Assembly (NCBI RefSeq): GCF_014645815.1
Contig: NZ_BMML01000023.1
Coordinates: 146,615-210,614, forward strand
Reading direction: 5' to 3'
DNA: 64,000 nucleotides
DNA from: Streptomyces fuscichromogenes
GTDB lineage: Bacteria; Actinomycetota; Actinomycetes; Streptomycetales; Streptomycetaceae
Each line of letters begins with the position of its first letter. Position 1 is the first letter of the stretch. This document shows, piece after piece, positions 25,484 to 34,162 of the stretch. The notes under the pieces were generated by a model. That model made no database searches. It saw nothing but the letters and a program-made list of their open reading frames with translations, and was not told the origin of the DNA. Made by a program: the position numbers and the translations under genes.

Positions 25484-26709
25484 GTGCGCTCCAAGGGGAT
25501 CAGGGCCCGCACCCGGTAACCGCCCAGCGGACGCGGCCCGTTGGCCAGGGTGCCTCCGTACACGGCGAGCCGCTCGCGCAGTCCGATCAGTCCGCGCCCG
25601 TTGCCCGTCGCGGCGGCCGACCCGGAGGTGCCCCCGGAGTCGGTGACCTCGACGCGCAGTTCGTCCTTGCCGTAGTCGACGCACACGACGGCGCGCGAAC
25701 CGGACGCGTGCTTCAGGGCGTTGGTCAGTGCTTCCTGCACCACACGGTAGGCGGTCAGCTCGACCCCGCCGGGCAGCGGCCGGACCGCTCCGGAGACCGA
25801 CAGCTCGACGGGGGTACCGGTGCCCCGGGCCCGTTCGACCAGCGGGCCGAGCCGCTCCAGACCCGGCTGCGGCTCCAGCTCCGTCTCCTCGGGGTCGTCC
25901 ATCGTGAGCAGCCCCATCACCTGCCGCAGCTCCCCCATCGCCGTACGGCCGCCCTCCTCCACCGCGAGCAGCGCCTCACGGGCCCGCTCGGGTGAACTGT
26001 CCATGATCTTACGGGCGGCACCGGCCTGGATGACCATCACGCTCACGTTGTGCGTCACGACGTCGTGCAACTCCCGGGCGATCCTTGCCCGTTCGTGCTC
26101 CACGGCGCTGCGCAGCGCCTCGGCCTGCCGTCGCTCCACCTCCGCCAGCCGCAGCCGGCTCTCGCCCGCCCGGACCTTCCAGGTGCGCAGTCCGAGGGTG
26201 GCCATGACCAGCGGCGCGGCGATGAGCAGGGGCACGTACTGGGTGGGGACGGTGGGTTCGACGCCGAAGGGGGTGTGCGGGACCGACCTCCCGATCGTGA
26301 CGGTGACCAGCACGGCCAGGGCGAGCGTGGCCGTCGCCGCCATCCGGTGGGGGCTGTAGGCGGCCGCGCTGTAGGCGGCGATGACACAGGCGTAGAAGGT
26401 GAGCCGGGTGACGTCGCCGGGAGTGAGCATGTTCGCCGCCAGCACGATCCAGAGCACGGCCAGCGGGTAGCGGCGGCGCCAGGCGAGCGGCACGGAGGCG
26501 AGGGCCGCCAGACAGACCAGGACCGTCATGCGGTGCCGCCCGGTCGGCCCGTCCGGGTCAGCCGCGTACTGAATCTCGGAGACGAGGACGAGCAGGGCGA
26601 GGCCGGTGTCGAAGAGCCGCCCGCGCGCGGTCTGTTCGGGCGCGGGACCGCCCGGCCCGGCCGGCGCGCGCAGTCGTGACAGCAGGCCGGACACCCAGGT
26701 CGTCGTCAT
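25480..26709 (-). CDS. NarL-type sensor histidine kinase
   Basis: This 409-residue kinase of the HisKA_3 family has four or five membrane helices in the first 190 residues, the phospho-acceptor site ERARIARELHDVVTHNVSVM, and a C-terminal HATPase ending in GRGLIGLRERL. ATG 26709 starts MTTTWVSG; the longer frame upstream lacks conserved residues. Kinases of this type with few external residues usually sense membrane stress or act with a transporter. It is divergent from the FtsX-type ABC genes, so a link to drug sensing is likely. Confidence 0.9.
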   Translation of the reverse strand: MTTTWVSGLLSRLRAPAGPGGPAPEQTARGRLFDTGLALLVLVSEIQYAADPDGPTGRHRMTVLVCLAALASVPLAWRRRYPLAVLWIVLAANMLTPGDVTRLTFYACVIAAYSAAAYSPHRMAATATLALAVLVTVTIGRSVPHTPFGVEPTVPTQYVPLLIAAPLVMATLGLRTWKVRAGESRLRLAEVERRQAEALRSAVEHERARIARELHDVVTHNVSVMVIQAGAARKIMDSSPERAREALLAVEEGGRTAMGELRQVMGLLTMDDPEETELEPQPGLERLGPLVERARGTGTPVELSVSGAVRPLPGGVELTAYRVVQEALTNALKHASGSRAVVCVDYGKDELRVEVTDSGGTSGSAAATGNGRGLIGLRERLAVYGGTLANGPRPLGGYRVRALIPLERT

Positions 26710-26779
26710 CGCCCCATTCTCGGCGTCCCGCGGCTCCCGGGCATCCCTCCTCCGACTACATCTCAAGGATGACCCGGCG

Positions 26780-26805
26780 CCCCGTACCTCCGGCACGGTA
26801 CGGGG
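26780..26805. promoter_or_regulatory. Inverted repeat in the kinase/ABC divergent region
   Basis: CCCCGTAC (26780-26787) and GTACGGGG (26798-26805) form a perfect 8-bp inverted repeat with a 10-nt centre, about 80 nt before the ABC ATPase. It may be a response-regulator site or a hairpin in the leader. Confidence 0.4.
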
Positions 26806-26882
26806 ATTACCCCCGGCGGCCGTCGTACCCGGCCCGGCGCGTTCCCTAGCGTCGGCGGCCACCGAGGGACGGAGACCCACCG

Positions 26883-27575
26883 ATGACCACACCGCTGATC
26901 GAACTACGGGACGTGACCCGGCGTTACGACGCCGGACCGCCCGCGCTGCTGGACGTGACCCTGACCGTGGCCCCCGGGGAGGCGGTGGCCGTGCTGGGGC
27001 CTTCCGGGAGCGGCAAGTCGACGCTGCTGAACCTGATCGCGGGTCTGGACCGGCCGGACGAGGGCACGGTGACCGTGGACGGCGTCCGGGTGGACGGGCT
27101 GGGCGAGTCGGGCGCGGCCCGTTACCGGCGGGCGGGCGTCGGGATGGTGTTCCAGTTCTTCAACCTGCTGGACGACCTGACCGTCGCCGACAACGTGGCG
27201 CTGCCCGCCCAACTGGCCGGAACGGGACGGCGGGAGGCCGCCCGCCGGGCCGCGGAGCTGCTGGACTCGCTGGGCATCGCGGCACAGGCCAGCGCGTATC
27301 CCGGCCGGCTGTCCGGCGGTGAACGGCAACGCGTCGCGGTGGCACGGGCGTTGATGAACCGCCCGGCGCTGCTGCTGGCCGACGAACCGACCGGCGCCCT
27401 GGACTCCGCGTCCGGCGCCGACGTCGCCCGGCTGCTCCAGGAGCTGAACGCCGACGGCCAGACCCTCGTCCTGGTCACCCACGACCACGACCTGGCCAGG
27501 GCCTGCACCCGGCGCACGGTCCACCTCGCCGACGGCCGGATCACCGCCGACGTCACGACGGAGGCGGTCCGATGA
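26883..27575 (+). CDS. ABC exporter ATP-binding protein (MacB/LolD type)
   Basis: This 230-residue ATPase has Walker A GPSGSGKST, signature LSGGERQRVAVARAL, Walker B LLLADEPTGALD and the H-loop VTHDHD. Its length and the DEPTGALD sequence fit the MacB/LolD/BceA class that pairs with FtsX-like permeases. Its stop overlaps the permease ATG (ATGA at 27572). Together they form an exporter or mechanotransmission complex, probably for antibiotic or peptide resistance, under the divergent two-component system. Confidence 0.92.
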   Translation: MTTPLIELRDVTRRYDAGPPALLDVTLTVAPGEAVAVLGPSGSGKSTLLNLIAGLDRPDEGTVTVDGVRVDGLGESGAARYRRAGVGMVFQFFNLLDDLTVADNVALPAQLAGTGRREAARRAAELLDSLGIAAQASAYPGRLSGGERQRVAVARALMNRPALLLADEPTGALDSASGADVARLLQELNADGQTLVLVTHDHDLARACTRRTVHLADGRITADVTTEAVR

Positions 27576-29914
27576 GCGTCCTGTTCCGGGTGGTCCGCTC
27601 GGGCATGACCCGGCGCCGAACCCAGACCCTCGTCATCACCCTGGCCACGCTGCTGGCGGTGACCGCGTCCGTGCTGGCCGGGGCGTTGCTGGTGGCCTCC
27701 CGGGCACCCTTCGACCATGCCTTCGCCCGCCAGCGGGGCGCCCAGCTCACCGCGCAGTTCGACGCGCGCCGGGCCACCACGGCCCAGGTCGCGGCCTCCG
27801 CGCGCGCGTCCGGGGTGACGGGATCGTCGGGCCCGTTCCCGACGACGACCGTCACGCCGGCGGCGCTGGGCACGCTGTCGGTCGTCGGGCGCGCCGATCC
27901 CGGCGGGGCGGTGGACCGGCTCACGGTGGCCCAGGGCCGGTGGGCGCGCCGGACCGGCGAGATCGTGCTCGCGGTGGACCCGGAAGGACCGCCCGTACGG
28001 CTCGGGCGACAGCTCGACTTCCCCGGCCTGCCCGGCGGTCCGACGCTCACCGTGGTCGGCACCGCCCGCTCGGTGAGCCGTACCGCCGACGCCTGGGTGG
28101 TGCCCGCGCAGATCGCCGGACTCACCCGGTCCGGCCGGGCCGACAGCTACCAGATGCTGTACCGCTTCGCCCACGCGGCCACCGACGCCCAGGTCGCCCG
28201 GGACCGTGCGGCGCTGGCGGCGGCCGTGCCGAAGGGCGCCTTCTCGGGAGCCCGGTCCTGGCTCTCCGTACGCCTGTTCGCGACCCGGGAGACCGCCCTG
28301 TACGTGCCGTTCCTGGTCGCCTTCGGGGTGCTGGGCCTGGTGATGTCGGCGCTGGTCGTCGGGAACGTGGTGGCCGGTTCGGTGGGCACCGGGCTGCGGC
28401 GGATCGGCGTCCTCAAGGCGGTCGGCTGTACTCCGGGGCAGGTCGTCCGGGCCTATGTGGCGCAGGCGCTGGTGCCGGCCGCGATCGGCACCGGACTGGG
28501 CCTGGCCGCCGGGCACCTGCTGGCCGCACCGCTGCTGGCGGACACCTCGGCCGTGTACGGGTCGGTCGGGCTCGGGGTCTCCGCCGGGGTCGACCTGGCG
28601 GTCGTGGGCGGGGTGCTCGGCGTGGTGGCCGGCACGGCGTGGCTGAGTGCCTGGCGGGCCGGGCGGCTGCGCACGGTCGACGCGCTGGCCGTGGGCCGGA
28701 CCCCGGTGACGGGCCGGGGCCGCGGGGCGGCCCGGCTGGCGGCCCGGCTGCCGGTGCCACGGCCGGTGGGTCTCGGCCTGGCCCGGCCCTTCCACCGGCC
28801 CGCCCGCGCCGCCTCGATGGTCGCGGCGGTCGTCTTCGGTACGGCCGCGGTCACCTTCGCCACCGGGATGGCCGCTTCCCTGGGCGAGGTGATCACGGCC
28901 AAGAACCACAACGCGGCCGACGTGACCGTGAGCGCCGAACGGCCGGGAGAGCCGGGGCCCGTCCCCCCGGAGGCCACCCGGGTGACGGCGGCCGAGGCAG
29001 CCGCCGTGCGGGCCGCGATCGCCGCCCGGCCGGGCACCCGCGACCAGTACGGCAGCGTCACCGCCGAGGCCCGGGTCGCCGGGGTGACGGGGAGCGTGCC
29101 GGTGATCGCCTACGCCGGCGACGCCTCCTGGGGCGGGTTCGTGATGGTGTCGGGGCGCTGGGTCCGGACGGCGGGCGAGGCGGTGGTGGCGAGCCCGTTC
29201 CTGACCGCGAGCGGGACCGAGGTGGGCGACACGGTCACCCTCACCGTGAACGGCTCGCCGGTGCGGATCCGGATCGTCGGCGAGGTCTTCGACGTCGGCC
29301 AGCAAGGCCTCCGGGTGTTCACGGACCTCTCGACGCTCCGCACCGCCGACCCGGACCTGCACCCGACCGACCACTCCGTGCGGCTCACCCGGGGCACCGA
29401 CGTCGCCGGGTACGTGAAACACCTGAACGCGGTCCTGAAGCCGCTCGGCGTCTCGGCCACCGACACCAAGTCGGTCAACGGCAGCGACGGTGCGGTCGCC
29501 CTCGACACGCTGGCGGCGACGCTCACCCTGATCCTGACGGCGGTGGCCGGACTCGGAGTGCTGGGCGGGGTCGTCCTCGACACCCATGAGCGCATCCGCG
29601 ACCTGGGCATCCACAAGGCGCTCGGGATGACACCCCGGCAGACGGTGACGCTGGTGATCGCCTCCGTGGTCCTGCCGGGGCTGGCGGGTGGGGCACTCGG
29701 CGTCCCGCTGGGCCTCGCCGTGCACGGCGTGGTCATGCCCGCCATGGGTGACAGCGCCGGACTGCGCCTGCCCGACGTGGTCCTCGACGTCTACCGGGCA
29801 CCCGAACTGCTCCTCCTCACCCTGAGCGGCACGGCGCTCGCGATCCTCGGCGCACTGCTCCCGGCGGGCTGGGCGGCCCGGGTCCGGACGGCGACCGCGC
29901 TGCGCACCGAGTAG
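27572..29914 (+). CDS. FtsX-like ABC permease
   Basis: This 780-residue membrane protein has an N-terminal helix (about 17-40), a large external domain, a first FtsX block of three helices (about 245-365), a second external domain and a final three-helix FtsX block (about 640-775, GVVLDTHERIRDLGIHKALGMTPRQ). The repeated 'KAVGCTPGQV' and 'KALGMTPRQT' motifs are typical of the family. It overlaps the ATPase gene by 4 nt. The substrate is unknown; such permeases often extrude or detach antimicrobial compounds. Confidence 0.9.
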   Translation: MSVLFRVVRSGMTRRRTQTLVITLATLLAVTASVLAGALLVASRAPFDHAFARQRGAQLTAQFDARRATTAQVAASARASGVTGSSGPFPTTTVTPAALGTLSVVGRADPGGAVDRLTVAQGRWARRTGEIVLAVDPEGPPVRLGRQLDFPGLPGGPTLTVVGTARSVSRTADAWVVPAQIAGLTRSGRADSYQMLYRFAHAATDAQVARDRAALAAAVPKGAFSGARSWLSVRLFATRETALYVPFLVAFGVLGLVMSALVVGNVVAGSVGTGLRRIGVLKAVGCTPGQVVRAYVAQALVPAAIGTGLGLAAGHLLAAPLLADTSAVYGSVGLGVSAGVDLAVVGGVLGVVAGTAWLSAWRAGRLRTVDALAVGRTPVTGRGRGAARLAARLPVPRPVGLGLARPFHRPARAASMVAAVVFGTAAVTFATGMAASLGEVITAKNHNAADVTVSAERPGEPGPVPPEATRVTAAEAAAVRAAIAARPGTRDQYGSVTAEARVAGVTGSVPVIAYAGDASWGGFVMVSGRWVRTAGEAVVASPFLTASGTEVGDTVTLTVNGSPVRIRIVGEVFDVGQQGLRVFTDLSTLRTADPDLHPTDHSVRLTRGTDVAGYVKHLNAVLKPLGVSATDTKSVNGSDGAVALDTLAATLTLILTAVAGLGVLGGVVLDTHERIRDLGIHKALGMTPRQTVTLVIASVVLPGLAGGALGVPLGLAVHGVVMPAMGDSAGLRLPDVVLDVYRAPELLLLTLSGTALAILGALLPAGWAARVRTATALRTE

Positions 29915-29994
29915 TCCGACGACCGGTTCTGGACGCGCCGGTGACGAGGCATGAGACTGAGGGGGTCCGCCGCCCCGGCCCCAGGAGGGTGACC

Positions 29995-30363
29995 ATGGCC
30001 GACACGACAGCGACGCCTCCGCGCGTCGAACTCACCCCGCAGGCCGCCGAGCTGGTGCGCCGGCTGCACGCCGAGCACGGCCCGCTGATGTTCCACCAGT
30101 CCGGCGGCTGCTGCGACGGCAGCGCGCCCATGTGCTACCCGGACGGCGAGTTCCGCACCGGCGGCTCGGACGTGCTGCTGGCCGAGCTGGCGGTGGACGG
30201 GGTCGAGCAGCCGGTCACCTTCTGGATGTCCCGCAGCCAGTACGAGGTGTGGAGCCACACCCGGCTGATCGTGGACGTGGTACCCGGACGAGGGAGCGGC
30301 TTCTCCCTGGAAGCACCCGAGGGGGTGCGTTTTCTCACCCGTTCTCGCGTAGTCGACGGCTAG
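29995..30363 (+). CDS. DUF779-family protein
   Basis: This small protein of 122 residues has the family signature GGCCDGSAPMCYPDGEF with clustered Cys, followed by the conserved FWMSRSQYEVW block. AGGAGG lies 6-10 nt before ATG 29995. DUF779 genes are often found beside aldehyde dehydrogenases of the acetaldehyde type; here no such gene is adjacent. The Cys cluster suggests redox or metal chemistry, but the function is not known. Confidence 0.8.
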   Translation: MADTTATPPRVELTPQAAELVRRLHAEHGPLMFHQSGGCCDGSAPMCYPDGEFRTGGSDVLLAELAVDGVEQPVTFWMSRSQYEVWSHTRLIVDVVPGRGSGFSLEAPEGVRFLTRSRVVDG

Positions 30364-30438
30364 CGGCCCCACCGGTCACACACGTCTGCTGCACTTCCCC
30401 TGATTCCCGAGCAACTTGACGAGACATCAGGGGGAGCG

Positions 30439-31683
30439 ATGACGCGTCGTCAGAGGCGGTTCGCGGCGACCACCCGACATCTGTGCACGATTCTCACGAC
30501 GTCCGGCCTGCTGGCCGGTGCGGCCCTCACCGGGGCGGCACCGGCCGACGCCGTGTCGCGCGCCGCCGGGCGGATCGCGTCCGGCGTCGCCTACCGGCAG
30601 TTCGACGTCCCGGCGGCCAAGGGCACGGTCCACGCCCATCTGCTGACCGTCGACCTGACCGACCCGCACGTGCAGGTGGACCTGCTCTCGCCGGGCGCGG
30701 TGGCGGCCCGGTCGCGGGTGTCCACAATGGCGGCCGCGGCGGGCGCGGTCGCGGGCGTGAACGGCGACTTCTTCAACATCACCGAGACCCAGCACCCGGG
30801 CGTCGAGGCGACGGGAGCGAGCGTCGGCCCGGCGATCGCGCAGGGCAGGGTGCTCAAGTCGGCGGTGCCGACGGCCCAGCGGTTCGGGCCGGCACTGCCG
30901 CCGGACACCGACACCACCGACGTCTTCGGCGTCGGCGTGGACCGCCGGGCCCGGCTGGACCGGCTGACACTGGCCGGCTCGGTCCGCACCCCCGACGCCA
31001 CCCTCACGCTGCGGGGGCTCAACCAGTACGCGCTGGCGCAGGGTTCCGTCGGCGCCTACACCGCCGCCTGGGGCAGGACCTCCCGCAAGCGGGCCACCTG
31101 CGGTTCGGACACCGACCGGGCCGCCGGGTGCAGCAGGGACACCTACGAGGTGCGGATCCGCGCCGGGAGGGTCGTCGCCTCGTCGGCCACCCCGGGCAGC
31201 GGTGCGATCGCCGCGGGTACGACCGTCCTGCTGGGCCGGGAGGCGGGCGCGGACAGGCTGCGCGCCCTCGCCAAGGGCGAACGGGTCTCGGTGCGTGAGC
31301 ACCTGGTGGCGTCCGCCACCAGGATCCCGTACCGCTTCGCGGTCGGCGGTTATCCGGTGCTGCGCGACGGCAGGCCGCTGCCCGGGCTGAACGACAGCAC
31401 CTCGGCCGTACGCACGGCTGTCGGCTACGCGAACGGCGGGCACCGGCTTCTGCTGCTGGCGCTGGACGGCGCGGCGGCCTACCGCAGCGGTATGACCATC
31501 GCCGAAGTGGCTTCGGAGATGCGGCGGTTGGGGGCGGCGGACGCGTTCAGCCTGGACGGAGGCGGCTCCACGACGATGGTGGCCCGCACCGCGGGGGCGA
31601 AGGCGGTGAGTGTGCTCAACCACCCGACCGACAGCCCGGAGCGCGCCGTGGCGAACGGGATCGGGGTCTTCTGGAAACCCTGA
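30439..31683 (+). CDS. Secreted phosphodiester glycosidase-family protein (NAGPA-like)
   Basis: This 414-residue protein has a signal peptide in the first 40 residues (RRQRRF, then a hydrophobic core, then APADA). The mature part matches the phosphodiester glycosidase/NAGPA family (PF09992): GVNGDFFNI near residue 110 and the catalytic-region motif SLDGGGSTTMV near residue 375. Such enzymes cleave N-acetylglucosamine-1-phosphodiester bonds in eukaryotes; in bacteria they act on exopolysaccharide or wall polymers. It ends inside a hairpin shared with the convergent small membrane protein gene. Confidence 0.85.
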   Translation: MTRRQRRFAATTRHLCTILTTSGLLAGAALTGAAPADAVSRAAGRIASGVAYRQFDVPAAKGTVHAHLLTVDLTDPHVQVDLLSPGAVAARSRVSTMAAAAGAVAGVNGDFFNITETQHPGVEATGASVGPAIAQGRVLKSAVPTAQRFGPALPPDTDTTDVFGVGVDRRARLDRLTLAGSVRTPDATLTLRGLNQYALAQGSVGAYTAAWGRTSRKRATCGSDTDRAAGCSRDTYEVRIRAGRVVASSATPGSGAIAAGTTVLLGREAGADRLRALAKGERVSVREHLVASATRIPYRFAVGGYPVLRDGRPLPGLNDSTSAVRTAVGYANGGHRLLLLALDGAAAYRSGMTIAEVASEMRRLGAADAFSLDGGGSTTMVARTAGAKAVSVLNHPTDSPERAVANGIGVFWKP

Positions 31684-31701
31684 GCGGGCCGCTCAGGGTT
31701 T
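31675..31701. terminator. Bidirectional terminator overlapping two stop codons
   Basis: AAACCCTGAGC (31675-31685), a GGGCC loop and GCTCAGGGTTT (31691-31701) form a perfect 11-bp stem. It contains the TGA of the glycosidase gene (+) and the stop of the small membrane gene (-). The flanking A and T runs make it usable in both directions. Confidence 0.75.
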
Positions 31702-31887
31702 CAGACTGCTGACCAGGTCGGCAGTCGTGGTGAGCCCGCTGCTGATGGTGGGCGCCATGCTGGTGCTGGCCAGGAAGAACCCGAACAGCATGCAGACCAG
31801 GGCGTGCGAGATCTTCAGGGAGCCCTGGCGCATGAAGATCACGGCCAGCAGCAGAAGCAGCAGCACCACAGAGATGGAAACGGCCAT
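31693..31887 (-). CDS. Small two-helix membrane protein
   Basis: This 64-residue protein has two hydrophobic segments: residues 4-20 (ISVVLLLLLLAVIFM) and about 28-46 (ALVCMLFGFFLAST). A strong GGAGGAGG precedes ATG 31887. I recall near-identical small proteins in many Streptomyces genomes, without known function. The gene is convergent with the secreted glycosidase and shares its terminator. Confidence 0.75.
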   Translation of the reverse strand: MAVSISVVLLLLLLAVIFMRQGSLKISHALVCMLFGFFLASTSMAPTISSGLTTTADLVSSLKP

Positions 31888-31989
31888 CGCGAACCTCCTC
31901 CGCCACGCCCGTTTCGGGGCGTTCGGCCGTAAGTGTGGCGTAGCGGAGGGTGGGTCCGTGCGGTTGACACGGCCCCCGTTCGAGTGGTG

Positions 31990-32853
31990 TTACGACGCCG
32001 GGTGGGCGTCCAGGAAGGCCTCCAGGCCGGCCAGGTCGTCGGTGTTGAAGTAGGCGACGCCGGCGACGAGCAGTTCGCTCCACAGCGCGTCGCGGGCGGG
32101 CCCCGCCGCGTCGGGGGTGTTCCAGAAGCGCACGGTCCGGCCGTGCGCGTGCGCCTGGCCGATGATGGCGCGCAGCTTCTGCCGCTCGGCGTCGGGGAAC
32201 CCGCCCTCGCCCAACCAGGTGAAGTTGAGCTGCCAGTTGTCGCTGATCAGCGGCACGAAGGAGGCGGGCGCCGAGGTCCCGAGGTCGGTGAGCCGGCCGT
32301 CGTAGAAGGCCCGGCGCACGGCCTGCGCCTCCATCGGCGTGCGGGCCGCGCGGTCACCGGAGATGACGTTGGTGACCGCGCCGGGGACGACCCTGCCCCG
32401 GTGGTACGTCGTGAACAGGTGCGGGTAGCGCCGCAGATGCCGGTCGAGCTCCAGGTACGTGGAGGAGCCCTCGGTCTTGATGTCGATGAGCAGTTGCAGC
32501 GGCCTGCGCCGACCGCGGTACACGGAACCGTGGTTGGCCTCGACGATCGCGGCCAGCGGGTCGAGGTAGAGGGATTCGAGGGTACGTGTCGGGTCGAGGT
32601 CGTCCACGGTGTGGCCGATCAGCAACTGGTCGCCGACGAGGAAGATGTCGGCCTCGACGCTGCCGAAGCGGTGGTCGAGGGCGTCGTACAGGGGGTGGGT
32701 GTGCTCGTAGTCGTTGTGGGCGTGGGCACGCCACAGCGGCCGCCGACCGCGGTGCCCACCGCCCGCCCAGGCCTGCGCGCCGGGCAGCACGAGGGCACCG
32801 GCGAGGGCGGCGCCGAGGGTGGTGAGGGCTCTGCGACGGGTGGTGAGGGCCAT
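31990..32853 (-). CDS. Tat-exported PI-PLC/GDPD-like phosphodiesterase
   Basis: This 287-residue protein starts with a twin-arginine-type signal (TTRRRALTTLGAALAGALVL). The mature part has the TIM-barrel features of phosphatidylinositol phospholipase C or glycerophosphodiester phosphodiesterase relatives: AHAHNDYEHTHPLYDALDHRFGS with the catalytic His, VEADIFLVG, LLIGHTVDDLD and LLIDIKTEG. It probably cleaves a phosphodiester in lipids or wall polymers outside the cell. The exact substrate is unknown. Confidence 0.82.
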   Translation of the reverse strand: MALTTRRRALTTLGAALAGALVLPGAQAWAGGGHRGRRPLWRAHAHNDYEHTHPLYDALDHRFGSVEADIFLVGDQLLIGHTVDDLDPTRTLESLYLDPLAAIVEANHGSVYRGRRRPLQLLIDIKTEGSSTYLELDRHLRRYPHLFTTYHRGRVVPGAVTNVISGDRAARTPMEAQAVRRAFYDGRLTDLGTSAPASFVPLISDNWQLNFTWLGEGGFPDAERQKLRAIIGQAHAHGRTVRFWNTPDAAGPARDALWSELLVAGVAYFNTDDLAGLEAFLDAHPAS

Positions 32854-32986
32854 GTGCTCTGCCTCCCTTGTAGGGCCATGAGTGACCCAAGGGAGTATGC
32901 GTTCGAGCAGAGCCCAATTGATGTACCTGCACAGGGAGTTGGCCGGACTGCCACCCTCGGTTCATTTCATGCGGACCCCGACACGG

Positions 32987-33070
32987 GCGCCCCGTAAGGG
33001 GTGCGGGGCCGTCTCGCATATGCGGCTCCGCCGCGGGTGCGCGACCAGCCCCCACGCACCCGCGCCCACA
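32987..33070. repeat. Variant of the Streptomyces intergenic repeat
   Basis: A GCGCCCC-GTAA-GGGGTGC hairpin (32987-33004) is followed by CATATGCGGCTCCGCCGCG and GCGCGACCAGCCCC. This is the composite intergenic element common in Streptomyces and is related to the shorter copies at 42.1, 45.6, 47.7, 51.7 and 54.0 kb. It lies after the stop of the acyl-CoA dehydrogenase operon. Confidence 0.6.
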
Positions 33071-33079
33071 AGCCGGAAA

Positions 33080-34162
33080 TCAGGGCGCCTGAAGATCGAC
33101 CAGCCCGGCCAGCGCCACCCGATGCGCCCCCGCCGTCCCGAAGGCGATCGAATCAGCCTTGGCCCGCTTCAGATACAGATGGATCGGATGTTCCCAGGTC
33201 ATCCCGATCCCCGCGTGCAACTGCAACGCCTCCTCGGCGGCGTGCACGGCGACCGGCGCCGCGTAGGCCTGAGCGACGGCCACCAGAACGTCGGCGTCCC
33301 CGCCGGAGGCCAGCGCGTCGGCCGCACCGCGGGCCGCCGCGCGAAGGTTGACGACCTCCAGCCACAGCTGCGCCAGCCGGTGCTTGACCGCCTGGAACCC
33401 GCCCACCGGCCGGTTGAACTGCTTGCGCTCCTTGAGGTACCGCACGGTCTCGGTCAGCGCCCATTCGGCCACCCCGAACTGCTCCGAGGCCAGCAGCCCG
33501 GCCCCGGCCCGCAGCGCACGCCGTACCGCGGGCTCCGCGTCGCCCACGCGACGTCCCGCCGCCCCGTCCAGGCTCACCGTGGCGAGCGGCCGGGTCAGGT
33601 CGAAGGACACCTGCGGGGTGACGGTCACGGCGCCCGCCTCGACCGCGTACAGCCCGCCGTCGTCGCCGGGCACCAGCAGCACGTCCGCGGCGACCGCGTC
33701 CGCGATGCCGGTCAGCTCACCGTGCAGACGCCCGTCCTCGACGCGTACGGCCGGGAACGCGGACCCCGGGGCGGTGTGCAGCCCCACGGCCAGCGCCCCG
33801 ACGGTCCGCCCGGACGCCAGCTTCCCGAGCAGTTCCGCGTCGTCGCAGGCCAGCAGCGCCTCGGTGGCCACCACGGCACTGGTCAGATAAGGCACCGGCG
33901 CCACCGCCCGGCCCAGCTCCTCCAGGACGACGGCGGCTTCGCGATGCGAGGCGCCCTGGCCGCCGAGCTTCTCCGGTACCAGCAGCCCAGCGAGCCCCAT
34001 GCCCTCGGTGAGAGCCTTCCAGGCGGCCGCGTCGTGCGGGACGTCCGACTCGGTGCGGGCGATGACGCCCGGCGCGTCGCAGTGGTCGGCGAGCAGATCC
34101 CGCACCGCGGCCCGCAGCGCCTCTTCCTCCTCCGAGTACAGCAGATCGGGCTGTGTGCTCAT
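33080..34162 (-). CDS. Acyl-CoA dehydrogenase (beta-type subunit of a pair)
   Basis: This 360-residue flavoprotein of the acyl-CoA dehydrogenase superfamily is shorter and more divergent than its partner. The GIGMTWEHPIHLYLKRAKAD segment near the C-terminus is typical of the FadE-type subunits that lack a full active site or FAD site and work as heteromers. Its start overlaps the upstream acyl-CoA dehydrogenase by 4 nt. By analogy with mycobacterial FadE pairs acting on sterol-type CoA esters, the two may form an alpha2beta2 enzyme. This is inference. Confidence 0.82.
   Translation of the reverse strand: MSTQPDLLYSEEEEALRAAVRDLLADHCDAPGVIARTESDVPHDAAAWKALTEGMGLAGLLVPEKLGGQGASHREAAVVLEELGRAVAPVPYLTSAVVATEALLACDDAELLGKLASGRTVGALAVGLHTAPGSAFPAVRVEDGRLHGELTGIADAVAADVLLVPGDDGGLYAVEAGAVTVTPQVSFDLTRPLATVSLDGAAGRRVGDAEPAVRRALRAGAGLLASEQFGVAEWALTETVRYLKERKQFNRPVGGFQAVKHRLAQLWLEVVNLRAAARGAADALASGGDADVLVAVAQAYAAPVAVHAAEEALQLHAGIGMTWEHPIHLYLKRAKADSIAFGTAGAHRVALAGLVDLQAP

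Noticed and set aside
27122..29725. A minus-strand open frame of about 870 codons opposite the FtsX permease
   Set aside because: It is low-complexity Gly/Arg/His-rich sequence caused by codon bias of the real permease gene.
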